Positions 38,239 to 49,500 of a stretch of 64,000 nucleotides of DNA are shown in pieces; the stretch's first letter is position 1, and each line of letters starts with the position of its first letter. The stretch comes from Mytilus trossulus (lineage: Eukaryota > Mollusca > Bivalvia > Mytilida > Mytilidae): assembly GCF_036588685.1 (NCBI RefSeq), contig NC_086373.1, forward strand, positions 1,984,001-2,048,000, read 5' to 3'. The position numbers and the translations under genes are program-made. The notes under the pieces are model-generated. The model was given only the letters and a program-made list of their open reading frames with translations, was not told where the DNA came from and made no database searches.

Positions 38239-39509
38239 AAAAAAAAACCAACCCCACACACACAAAAACACATGGTTGCACAAAAAAATACAGCTAATTG
38301 AGTACCCGTAGGCCAACTTAAACTGGTGTAAAACTGATACAGGTGCTTGGGAAAGGTCTACAGTTCGAGCTTCACTAGTGGCACCCGCCTTTTGTTCAAA
38401 TCATTTGATAAGTCATATATCATTAACGCTGATAGACAACATATAAAAGCAGATTTGTATATATCTCTCCCTTTTGTCAAAGACATTACTTTACAGAGGT
38501 GTTTTTTCTCAAAAAATATTTTCATGACACATGCAGGAACAGACTCGTTTCCCACCTTTCGGTACTACATATGCAAGCAATAGGAAACATGGACTACAGT
38601 CTCCTGTGAACGATGAGATCTAAATCAAAGATGGCGTAAAATAATAGTTTTGAATGGAAATATAGGAAACACGTTCAACACATATCATTATGTAACTGGT
38701 ATAATACCACTGGCACTGTCTCGTCTCTGAAGATCTCTGAATATACATTTAGTTTAAAAGTTTAGCAACCGACAACTATCTTCAAAATCATGACATAAAA
38801 CGCGGTATAAGGTTTTGATTTTCGTATTAACATTGGAGATACATGCTCTTCATATGTTTTAAAGATTTCACATTTCCATTTTAGATGAATCGTATTGTTT
38901 ATGAACAGAAATGATTCTGACAGCCTAAAAAACAAATATTTCAAAATTTGTACAATACATAACCTGGCCTAAACAATCGTTGGTGTGATTGTAATATTAT
39001 CTTAATTTTTTTGGAAAGCATTTTGACCGCCTTCCTTTGGCCGTTCTTTAGACCGAAAATTCAAATTGTAAAAAATTATCAAAACTATCAATTTCATTTT
39101 ATATTTCATTTCAATCTTTTTATTTATATTCAGAATATAGAAGCAATTACTTTATTTGTGGTAAAGAGTTTTATTATTTGTAAAACAACGAGAAATTTAT
39201 GGAAATATTTGTGAAAAGAGGGGTGACTATCAATTATATTACGATTTTCACTACAACAAAGTATCGATCCTTTAGCTGATAATGTTCTTTTTGCATATAT
39301 CTAAAATACCTTCAAGGAATAAACATATTAGATAAGATATTCAACAGGTGTAAGATAATATACAAACAAACAAATAGTATACAACTGTGACCAGAATGAC
39401 AAAAGATGACAAAAGATGATATTTGTTGACATTGTTATATCTGTGACTATTTTGCAGTTTGTCGAGGCTACACTGAAAGATGGTAAGTGAATGTATTTGA
39501 CGGTGAAGG

Positions 39510-39612
39510 GCATAACTTAGGCCGTACGGTGACCTATAGTTGTTTGTGTCATTTTGGTCTTTTGTGGATAGTTGTCTCATTGGCAATCATACCACATCTT
39601 CTTTTTTATATA
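39510..39612 (+). repeat. SINE-like mussel repeat, 3' part
   Basis: Contains TTAGGCCGTACGGTGACCTA, TTGTGTCATTTTGGTCTTTT and the terminal GTTGTCTCATTGGCAATCAT with ACCACATCTTC. A short 5'-truncated copy. Confidence 0.8.
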
Positions 39613-39808
39613 GTCTTTATTTTAAAAGAGGTATGACAAATTATCACTGTATTAGCTTTGCTTGTTCAGTAAAAGTGTAAAGTTGAAAAACTCTAGACTA
39701 AAAGATACTTGCTATTAATAGATGCAACATACCAATCTCTCAATTTCGGTATAATATGAGTGGCTAAAGCCTGGGCTCTTAACAAATACTTCAGAAAAAT
39801 TGGTGTAA

Positions 39809-42800
39809 ATGGCCCTTCAAGGGAACTATGTTAATTTCAATATGTTACTACATGTGTTGTTACTTCTGAAATTAAGTGTGCAGAATAATTCACCAATCAG
39901 TAGAATTAATATTATTTTGATAATTTGAGGGGCCAAATAATACCCCATTTGCCGAAATCGATCCAAATTGAACTTCCTGACAACCAGAAAAGTTTTAGTT
40001 TTTCTGATAGATTGTACAGATAGATTTAATGTCCAGTGACAGCCATTTAAGGAATATTCGGGAAGAGAATGATCAAACCATTTATGCAATAGGAAAGCTC
40101 TTCAAAATGTGTAGGATAGTATCAAAACTAAATAACCTGTTTATTTTTCGTATTTTGTAGGTTGGTGTGACAAATATTCCCAGAGATCAACTAAATTACA
40201 AGAAGATATATCTATCAGAGAGTCTTCACATACTCAATATCCAAACTGTCAATGGCAAGTTAAATTTGAAAACGCTACAAAACTATTAATGGAAGTTAAG
40301 ATTGACCAAATGCCTTTCAATAATATCATCGAATACGGCGGTTTTCAAGGACAAAAACATACAGTCAAGTATGATAAACTAACAATTATAGAAGGGGATT
40401 GTAACCATGGAAACGCTACAATATCTTTTTCGGAAACGGTTCAAACTACAACTAGATCTATAAACGCTGGTGCCATATGCTTCCAGTATAAATCGGAAAG
40501 TGATAGTTATACGGACAACAGGCTTCAAATCCGTATTCGACTTACAGTTAAAGAAGTGAAATGTAGAAATGAACAAATTCATACAGATTCTACCGCGTGG
40601 TGTAAAACAGTTTGTTTTCCTGATGATAGAACAAGAGAGGACTGCCAAATGCCCATAACAAAATCCAGTAGGTATAAGTTATCAAGCTCAACTAAATCTA
40701 GTAGTTACGTGAAGTACAGAGATATTTACCGCTTTTTTAATTCTTGTACTTCTTAAGTTATTGTATATTTTTTGGAATATGTTTATTTAAAAAAAATATT
40801 CTTGGTTGTTACAAGTGAGCATTTGAAAAAGACCGTCATACTATATCTGAATGAATAGAAGTCGTTCACAGAACAGCAAATATGTAACAAGTACATTTTT
40901 ATGGACGTCAAGTTGGTTACTTATTCCCTATTCCCTATTCGTTACCTATTCCCTATTCCCTATTCATTTCTTATTAGGTAACGAAAAGGTAACGAATAGG
41001 GAATAGGGAATAGGTAACGAATATAAGGGAATAGGGAATAAGTAACCAACTTGACGTCCATTACATTTTTCTTATATATAATTTAATGTAGCTCAAAAAA
41101 ATAAAATGTTCGTTTTGTAATAAAAAGCCCTATTCCATTTAGACTTTCAGAACGAATTTAAACTCTTGCTAGGTTCAGTTCTGTCCTTGCAAAATTTCTT
41201 GTGGTAAAATTAGTTTTGCAACACGCTTTTAGTCAGTTGTTGGCACCACTTTATTACTAATCATATGAATTTGCTTTAGATACAAATCAACTGTCTACAA
41301 CAAAGGAACTTCAACAAACAGGAATGATCAAAAATTTTAAATCAACATCTAAACCTACAAACACAGCAAATACAAAGATGGCAGAATTACCAGAGACTTC
41401 GACTCAAGCACCATCTACAACCAGTATAAACGTCTTCTCACAGAAACAAACTACTGATGATATCTTAACAACGCATTACAGAAACAAAGTTCATTTGCCA
41501 TCTAAGGCACCAATAGAGGCAACCACTCATACAAACATTGTTGTATCAATTGGAAGGACTAGTATCACTGTATCTGATGGTAGTACCGTCTCTGATGGAA
41601 GGAACAATATCACAAAACCAACTCTACCACCTGATGTATACAACAATAACTCCTGTTCAAACCAGTATAAATCTTCTATGACAAAGAAAGGTAAGGTTTA
41701 TTGTTACATACGTCTTCAGATACCATGTAGATAGAAGTTTTAGTCAAAATAAGAAGAAAAAAACATATGTGTATATACTTTTGTTGTAGAAGGTAATTAA
41801 AGACTAGAAATGTTAGTAAAACCGTTTTTTTTTTGGTAATGGAATAAAATATTTGTACCTCAAACAAGTGAGGATGGCATGTTTGTTGTACTTTAAATTA
41901 TAATCTCCGAAAGGATTTATCGTGTGAAATCTACGAAATCTATGAATCTAGAAAAATAAGAAATGAATGTTGATGTTAACATAAAAAATAGGTGCTCCGC
42001 AGAGCGCAGCTTTATACGACCGCAAATGTTGAACCTTGATCATATGGGGCAAGTATGGACACAACATTCAAGCTTGATACAGCTCTAAATATGGATTGTG
42101 ATCAAATTTTTAACATTATATAGGTTTCTGTGCAACAAAAGATTTCTTCTTGAGACTTTTCAAAAATATGAAATTCGAGAAATTTTGAAGAAAAAATGAA
42201 ACTCCTTTAAAAAATTGGCCCCCCTCCAACTTTTGAACTCCCCCCCCCCCCCTTGGAGCAATTACCCAAAAACTCTTTCCCAGCCTTTCCATTGTAGTAT
42301 ATATGAAACCTTGTACAATTTCAGAGAGATCCATACAATTTAACACAAGATATTGGCTGTCTGCTATGGAGACTAGAAAAATGCTCGTTTTCAGCTCTTT
42401 TTGGGGCCCCTTATTCCTATATATTCCAAAAAAACCAACCCCAAACTGAATCCAAGCCTTCTCTTAGTTATATGGAACCTTGTAGTACAATGACAGAGAC
42501 ATCCATACATTTGTAGGACTCTAAAGTGCGATGGTCACGCTAAAGTACAATGGTCTACACTAAAGTACGATGGTGTATCACGGCGCGACGCTAAAGTGCG
42601 ATGGTTGTTTTGTAAATACGAACGTACGATTGTATATCACGCTTAAGTGCAATGAACCAATGTAGTAAGGTTCGAGGGATTAGAGCTAATTTCCTAATGC
42701 TTGTAGAGTAAGACTTTAGTCAGCTTGCTTGCATATATGCAATATTCGCATAGTTTTCTTCTTCGTAATGAGTACAACTAGATATAGGTAGATGTTATAT

Positions 42801-45521
42801 GAGTGCCAATTAGATAACTTTTCATCCAACTGCATTAATAATTTATAAAAGTAAACGATTATAAGTCAAGATACGACCTTCAACACAAAGGTATCACTAC
42901 ATGTTATATTTATCTACACTGTACAAAATAATGTTTTAGCGGACAATTTATGATTTACGCATGAATCTACTAAATAACGAAGGAAAATGGTCGATACTTC
43001 AGCCAACAAAGCACGGTTAGGTTTAACTTAAGAAAGTCATGGACATTTCGTTTAAAGTTATTTAAAATCAAATACATTTTTTTGTATTTTTAACTTTTAT
43101 CTTTCGGCTTGTTCATTTTTCGTTTGTATAAACGACTGTTCACGTCATAATTCATTGTACGTTTATTACGTCTATACTTTCGCGGACAATCGCACTTTAG
43201 CGCATGTAGGCATCGCACTTTAGCGTAGACCATCGCACTTTAGCGTGACCATCGGACTTTAGCGTCCCCATCGCACTTTAGAGTCCTACACATTTAAACA
43301 CAAATTATCATCCGGTAACTTGAAAAATGTTTGTTTTTGACCCTTAATTTCAAAACTGTTTGACCCATAACCCGTAAATTAAATACCAGTCTTCTAATTA
43401 TGTTATTCCATATTGATAAAATATTAGTAGGTTTTCTATATGAATGGGATTTTGAATAAATAAGCATATTCACCTGAGGAAAAAGGATATTCACCGCGCA
43501 AAACGTCGCGTGCTTTTACATGTATAATTTTGGTAAAAAAAACGTTTGATGTACAATTGGTTTGGGTAAATATTTTCCATTACAATAATTTCTCTCGGAA
43601 TATGGAATAAAACATTTACTGTCTTTTGTTTCGGTAAATATTTGGTTTTATTGACTTTTGAAAAACGGATATTCACTTCGGCCGTTGGCCTCAGTTAATA
43701 TCAGTTTTTCAAAAGTCAATAAAACCAAACATTTACCTCACCAAAAGACAGTAATTGTATAGTATTTAACAGTGTAGTACAATTTCAGAGCAATTGAAAT
43801 ACTAATACACAACTTATTGTCCTACTTGTTTTGGCCCCAAATTCTTTAACCATTTGGACCATAACCCGCTTTTGTGGTTATAAACATTGTGTTAAAATTT
43901 TATTGATTTCTATTCGCTTATACTAAAGTTATTATCCGGAAACCATCTGTCTTCGGACGACGCTGAAGACGACGGCGACGACGACGCAGACGACGATGTG
44001 ATACCAATATATGATAATAGAAAAAATTTGATTTTAGATTTAAATATTGTAGGTGCACAAACATTATTCTCGAATAATCTTGCATTATTGTTCACCACCA
44101 AAGTTTTTTCTTATTCTAACTTTTATTTAACAGACTTACAGACTGGACTATACATATCCAGTACCATAGCGGGAGTATTTACTGTTACTGTCATAATCTT
44201 GTTGATTTGGTAAGTTGTTTGTTATTTTGACAATGAGTTGTTACACAAAGATGTCAGTAACTATCTTATCTATAGTCCTCTGCATCTAACTTCTTTGTAA
44301 TGGGATAAAAAGTCTCATGATTTCTTATCCAAATGGTCCAGCACATTTAAGTTATACAAGTACACTAAGCTATGAAAAATGTATCATCTGGTTTTCTCAT
44401 TCTCATTACTGATTTCTTGTACAATGGTTGTGTCAACTGATTATCAAAACAAAATTGGACTAAGTTTCTCAAATCGAAATGAAAATACCCCCATCTTCTT
44501 TCCATTAGAAGAAAATCGATTTTAGAATCAAGTAATCAATATTTTAACTATAAAGGATTGCACAAATTTCGAAAACTGAAAAAAAATGCTGTGGAAATGA
44601 ATTTCAGTCTAAATCATAGAAGTGGACAATGAAGGTGACATTTCCAACACTTCTTTTATCTCTTTTCACCAAAACTACTACAACTAGCTTTACTGTTAGT
44701 GATATTTTAAAAGTCTTCACTTTTGAACCTCCAGATTTTAAAATGACCAAATTTGAGTTGGCAGCTTCGACTACAGACTGAAAGTTCAAGTTTACGGGTT
44801 AACCCCTTGTAAAGGCTTGTAAGTATGGAAAAGTTATATGTTGAGTACAGCTTAAAAATAAGAATGCCTGATCCATCCATAAAAATGCTGGTATTTAACA
44901 TACTTTAGACATTTTGGTCCCCTAATGTCTATTTAAAAAGTTTAATTATAATGTTATAATCCATCTGTAAAGGCTATCATGGATAAAAATAAGTTTATAT
45001 TTTTTACTTTCAGTTGTGTGAAGAAAACAAAAGATGTGGAGAAACTGACAACAATTATGGTTCATCTATCTAGATCTAAGGCCATGGCAGATCATAATAA
45101 ACTGCAGAGAATACAGATGAGTAGCTGGTCTTCTGCAACCTCTAGCGTGAGACCTACATTGCCTCCACGTCCTCTCGACCTTCCTAGTATTGGTGATACA
45201 AAATCTCAGTCTGAAATAAGCCCTTATCGCTACAGTGATGAAGTATATGATAACATAGGAAACATTCGTAGACATGATAAGTCCAGAAGTCATGAAAATT
45301 CAGCACTAAATCTTTTAAAACAGCTTTCAAGTAATACTACACAGACACAATGTCAGGGAATTGATAATGACCATTCATCAACAAGTAGTGGTAGAAGCCA
45401 CAAAAATCAGTCTGATGACCAAAGAAGCATTGGTACGCACAGTCATGGGAGTGGTGTTTATATTGACAATACATCTATCAAATCCAATACTTACAGACAA
45501 GTTCACAAAGTTAGACATTAA
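39809..45521 (+). CDS. Type I membrane protein with CUB-like domain
   Basis: Exons: tentative 39809/39842-39875, then 40161-40667, 41280-41690, 44134-44209 and 45014-45521. The protein is 522 residues from the first ATG or 511 from the second; positions below use 511. The proposed first exon supplies MLLHVLLLLKL, a signal-peptide core, and joins in phase 1; its donor (GTGTGC) is weak, so this exon is the least certain. Residues 12-181 include QYPNCQWQVKFENATKLLME and, later, GAICFQYKS, matching the start and end of a CUB domain, followed by a cysteine-rich segment (WCKTVCF). Residues 181-318 are Ser/Thr-rich. A helix at about 323-342 spans the membrane, followed by CCVKK, a possible palmitoylation site. 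The 168-residue tail has RPTLPPRP (PxxPxR, an SH3-ligand type) and EVYDNIG (YxN, a Grb2-SH2 type). Exon phases 1,1,1,2 match the divergent minus-strand gene. Confidence 0.72.
40901..41061. mobile_element. 161-bp palindromic MITE with 9-bp target duplication
   Basis: Starts ATGGACGTCAAGTTGGTTAC and ends with its reverse complement; the first 35 or so bases of each arm match exactly and the rest pairs with one small insertion. The interior iterates CCTATTCC. It is flanked by TACATTTTT at 40892-40900 and 41062-41070, a perfect 9-bp duplication. A 9-bp duplication fits Mutator-type (MULE) insertion best. No coding capacity. It lies in the second intron of the plus-strand membrane-protein gene. 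Confidence 0.9.
42513..43289. mobile_element. 777-bp non-autonomous TIR element with iterated ends
   Basis: Terminal inverted repeats of 22 bp begin GTAGGACTCTAAAGTGCGAT and are perfect. A 6-bp target duplication ACATTT is present at 42507-42512 and 43290-43295. Next to each terminus the motif CGCTAAAGTGCGATGG is iterated: five copies at the left (within 42513-42660) and five in inverted orientation at the right (43185-43289). The interior has no transposase frame and includes a fragment of the SINE-like repeat (GAGTGCCAATTAGATAAC). The superfamily cannot be assigned from this copy. Confidence 0.9.
43600..43760. mobile_element. Foldback element nested in the 41985-44012 repeat
   Basis: The arms ACTGTCTTTTGTTTCGGTAA...GGTTTTATTGACTTTTGAAA and their inverted counterpart TTTCAAAAGTCAATAAAACC...CCAAAAGACAGTAAT pair around a GC-rich loop (CTTCGGCCGTTGGCC). 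Exact ends and any target duplication were not resolved; similar GATATTCACC text near 43480 may belong to it. Confidence 0.7.
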
Positions 45522-46039
45522 AATATATTTTTTGTATACCGGTAATCCATTTCTATGGCAATACACTGGCATGTGATGGAGTTGCAAGATATTTGCTCAT
45601 GATTAATTCTTTCCCTTAGCACTTTTTAATTGGCTACCTGGTGCTTTATGTGCAGAGGCAAATACCAAATCCATATAAAAAAAATATGCAGATATGTTAG
45701 TTATAAATGTTTAATATAAATGTATTCATTATTATTTGAGACCTACATGTACCAATTTTTTAAGGATTTTTTGTTGATTGATGAACAACGAGTTTTAATG
45801 TTCAATGAAGTACACATTAAATATAAGCTTGTATGATCTTGTATGACCTTGTATACACACTTTGGTAAAACCAAGAAATCATATACTAGTATACACAAAA
45901 ACACAACTTTTATCTCGATAATATCAATCAGTGAAAATTGATTCACATGTAAATTAAATGAATCCACAATATTCTACTTGTAATTCTGTGTTTGTCTTTG
46001 TTGCTATCATATTTTTTGTTTGTTTATTGTTTGTACATA

Positions 46040-46215
46040 CATCAGGTTGTAAGTTATCTGGTTTTACATTCACCATTTTGGGGCCTTCTAAAGCTAGCTA
46101 TGCCATATGGGTTTTGCTCTTTGTTGAAGGTTGTATGATGACCTTCAATTGCTTGCATCCACTTCATTCAAACTCTGGTGGAAAGTTGTTTCTTTGGCAA
46201 TTATATCATATCTTA
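46040..46215 (+). repeat. SINE-like mussel repeat, diverged 3' part
   Basis: Contains TTGAAGGTTGTATGATGACC, TCAATTGCTTGCATCCACTT and a 3' end GGAAAGTTGTTTCTTTGGCA, a decayed form of the family. It lies between the convergent 3' ends of the plus-strand membrane-protein gene and PLAA. Confidence 0.6.
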
Positions 46216-46593
46216 TGTTTATCCTACTTGGATTTGAATCTATAACCCCCCCCCCGCTTAAAATGAAACCAAAGAGATGATTCCAAGAATTGATCTCTGT
46301 CAAAAAAGGGAGACATGAACATGATCTTGTTACAACAAATCAATAAAACATATACACGTACATGTACCAAAAATATGTCTCAGACAAAATGAGAATTTCT
46401 TCTTTTGTAATTCAGTTCATTTGCTGATACAACAGGTATCAACATGCTGAAAGGTATTCATATAATATTTACATAATTAAGGAAATCTTATTAAGACAAA
46501 CATCTAATGGATAAATTAATTTAATGAATTTGAATGACAAAAATAAATTTGTTTGGATGGAGCTCTTGCGAATATTCCTACAACTAAATGATG

Positions 46594-49500
46594 TCAAAGA
46601 ACATTAAACACAAATGTGGCACAGTCAATAAGTTTTTGTGGCTCAGCTCTCTTCTTTAATGGAAATATGACGGTCTTGGCATTTATTGAACGAGCTAATT
46701 CTTTCATATTTGGATCACTATCTATTAAAGTCCCTATGCATACTAAAAGTCTAAATCCTGCTTCAGAATCAATGTTCGTATTTTCTAACACGTTTCCGGC
46801 AGCAATCAAACACTGTGATTTAGCTTCAGGATCTAACTTGTCTTGTAAATGAACAGAGTAATTCATCAGAAGTGTGGCTAAAGCTATTACTATATTTTTA
46901 TTTGTTGATGCTTTGCAGTTGAGTGCAGAGGTCAAGATAAAATCTCTATGTTTAACACACATCTTTTCTCCAGTTTGACCTTTAAACATATTACACAATG
47001 TCCTCAATGCAAGCATTTGAGTGGGGGCTACATCGGAAGAAATGAAGTTCACAAGTTTATCTACAAGTCCATCTTTCTCACAAACAATCTTATTGAGGGA
47101 TGTTAGAACACACATTCTCAGAACATCTAAAGCTGGAAACACCATATCTGAAATAAAGTAAAACATTTTGGCAATTAATAATTATATAATTGCTTTAAAG
47201 AGATTAAGCCCAATACCCACACTTTTAGAATTTTTTCACTTTAAATAAGTAATCATATTTTAGGAGTCAATAACCCAATTACTTGTATGTTAAATTCAAA
47301 AATAATTCAAGAATAGACAAATTAAACATTAATACAATCACCATAGTTAAATTGAGGAAGAAAAAAGTCCAGTACACGTATTGGGTTATTTTATATCATC
47401 CATGTTCTGAAGTCACTGTTAGTTAACCAAAGCCCAAGTGTACACCTATATTTTTAACCTGGAAGAAGTATATATTTTATAGATTTACCCTTACCTTGTG
47501 TGCAAAAACGAAAAAAAAGAAAGCTTTTATTTTGGGGAAAATATATACATGATGGATCTAAAAAAATATGTTAATACCATTTGGCCATGATAACATTTTC
47601 TCCAATGTATTTAATGTATCTGTACTTGTCCCATCCATCAACAATGGCAGTTTTTCTAAATCGCTTTCTTCAACTTGCATAGACTGGTCAATCTTTATGT
47701 TGAATTCTTTCAGTTTACCTAAAACATAGAAACAGTGCTTATTTTTTTATGTAATGTACTTGTTAAGCAGATCATGCATATTACAGCATATAATAGTGTA
47801 AACTTTTAATTCAGACAACAAATTAAATGATTCTTTTAGTAAATAGCCACTTAAAATATGAACCAAAAAAATATAAAATGATGATGGATGTCTGTTTAAC
47901 ATCAAGTGGCAAATTACATGCATATTCAGGACAAGAACAGGGTCAATAGGATATATTATGAACCATGCTTTATACTAGATTGACATGCTGAGTGATATTT
48001 TTAACATATTAGTTCACAAGGTAACAGTAAAAAAACTCATTATGTCACCCTTATCTGGGTATAATTTTTTGACACTGAGCCAACCAGTCATTGCCTCTGC
48101 CAATTAAAGTTATATGCATAGCAGAGAAGCAGGAAATATCAATTTTTAAAGTCTTTGGTTTGACCTAGTCAGGTATCAAATTATTGATATATCGCAATTG
48201 AGTCTAGCTAGATACTGGATAATTTTGTATTTATTCTCATCTACGTACGGGTAAGATGATAAGAATTATTTTTTTTTTTATTTCAAGATCATTCCTTTTC
48301 TTTCAATACTTTGAAGCAGATCTTAACTCTGCAATATATATTTTTTAAAGGATAAAATTAATCTTGAGAATTTGATATATTCAATCCTATTAATGAATTT
48401 GAGAGATCAGTATAAAAACTTACCTATAATTTGTTGTGGGTTAGCAGTCTCAAATGTTACGAATGTCTTTAGAGGAAAGTATGAATTGTCTTTTGATGCT
48501 GTAGTACCAGTACCTTTGGTGTGGTAACTGCTAGCACCTATTAATACAAAAACAAAGAATACAGCATAAATACAGATTATAAAACATGAAAAAACAAGTT
48601 TATCCCGAACCACTGGTAGTATATAAATGATGCTGTTCATCTCAATGTTTTAAACTTAACATTTTATAAGGTTTTCCATACATATATATATAATTGCAGA
48701 GTAGAAGAATAATATATACTCCAGCCTTACTGCTGGTTTTTCAAAGTTTCCATCAGTCTTTCATTCACAAAGGGAATCAATAACATCATTGAGACTATAC
48801 AAGTCAGCAGCTGCATTGGGTGGAAATTGTTTAAAAGATTAAGAAGGAGGGTTCTTTTTTTTTTCAAGGCAATTGTCATGGTTGCCTCAGCATAAGCATG
48901 CCGAATTAAAACTCATTTCATTGCAACATATCTTGCAATGTTAAAAACAAAATTGAGCAAATGGAAGAAATTCTAGCGGATCCTACTGCATTTAGCTAGT
49001 GATTTTACCTGTGAAAGGATCAACACCATTGCTAGCGGAACCCTTTGTATTGGTTTGGCCTGGTACATATCGTCCTGACCCCGTCAGAGGATCTGCCCCT
49101 CCTGTTGTACCTGTGCCTGCTGCTCCTTGTGGGACATACCTCCCACCACCTGTTAAAAACATAAACTTTTAATTTCAAAATGTACATTTGTGTTGAGAAA
49201 TCTCCATTTGAAGCAAAATTTCAATACAGAATTTCTTTTAAAATCAGAGATTTTTCAAGTATTAAAAATATAGCTTGTGTTTTTTTTTATTTTGCTAAAT
49301 TTTTTGTTTATGTTTTTTAACTTATAACAATATGTTCCATTATAATAGAAATTAAAATCATGCATGTGAATGGAAATAACTAACCTGTGAAAGGGTCACT
49401 GACTTGAGGTGGACCCTGGCCCAGAGTGACACCTTTTGTATTATCAATGATAAAGTTAGCGACTTGGTCCAGAAATAAAGGACTGAGTTCATTGTTTTGT

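Larger units (their letters stand above)
37941..39808. promoter_or_regulatory. Intergenic space between two divergent genes
   Basis: About 1.9 kb separates the start codon of the minus-strand membrane protein from the proposed start of the plus-strand one, so both promoters should lie here. I could not identify TATA boxes or transcription starts with confidence. The space also holds a C17 tract at 38222-38238, a repeat-like stretch around 38280-38400 (CCGTAGGCCAACTTAAACTG, CTTCACTAGTGGCACCCGCC) and a SINE-like 3' end near 39510. Confidence 0.4.
41985..44012 (+). repeat. Interspersed mussel repeat, split by nested insertions
   Basis: Starts AGGTGCTCCGCAGAGCGCAG with CTTTATACGACCGCA and ends with GTCTTCGGACGACGCTGAAG, a run of GACGACG units and GTGATACCAATATATGA. 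I recognise this as a repeat typical of mussel DNA. Its internal text (CCTTGTAGTACAATGACAGA; TTTGGACCATAACCCGCTTT) is interrupted by the element at 42513-43289 and by a foldback at about 43600-43760. The GAC-rich end makes a misleading acidic open frame on both strands. The whole unit sits in the intron before the transmembrane exon at 44134. Confidence 0.75.

Noticed and set aside
43910-44101. Acidic/serine-rich frame near 43930-44000
   Set aside because: It comes from the GACGACG-rich end of a mussel repeat.
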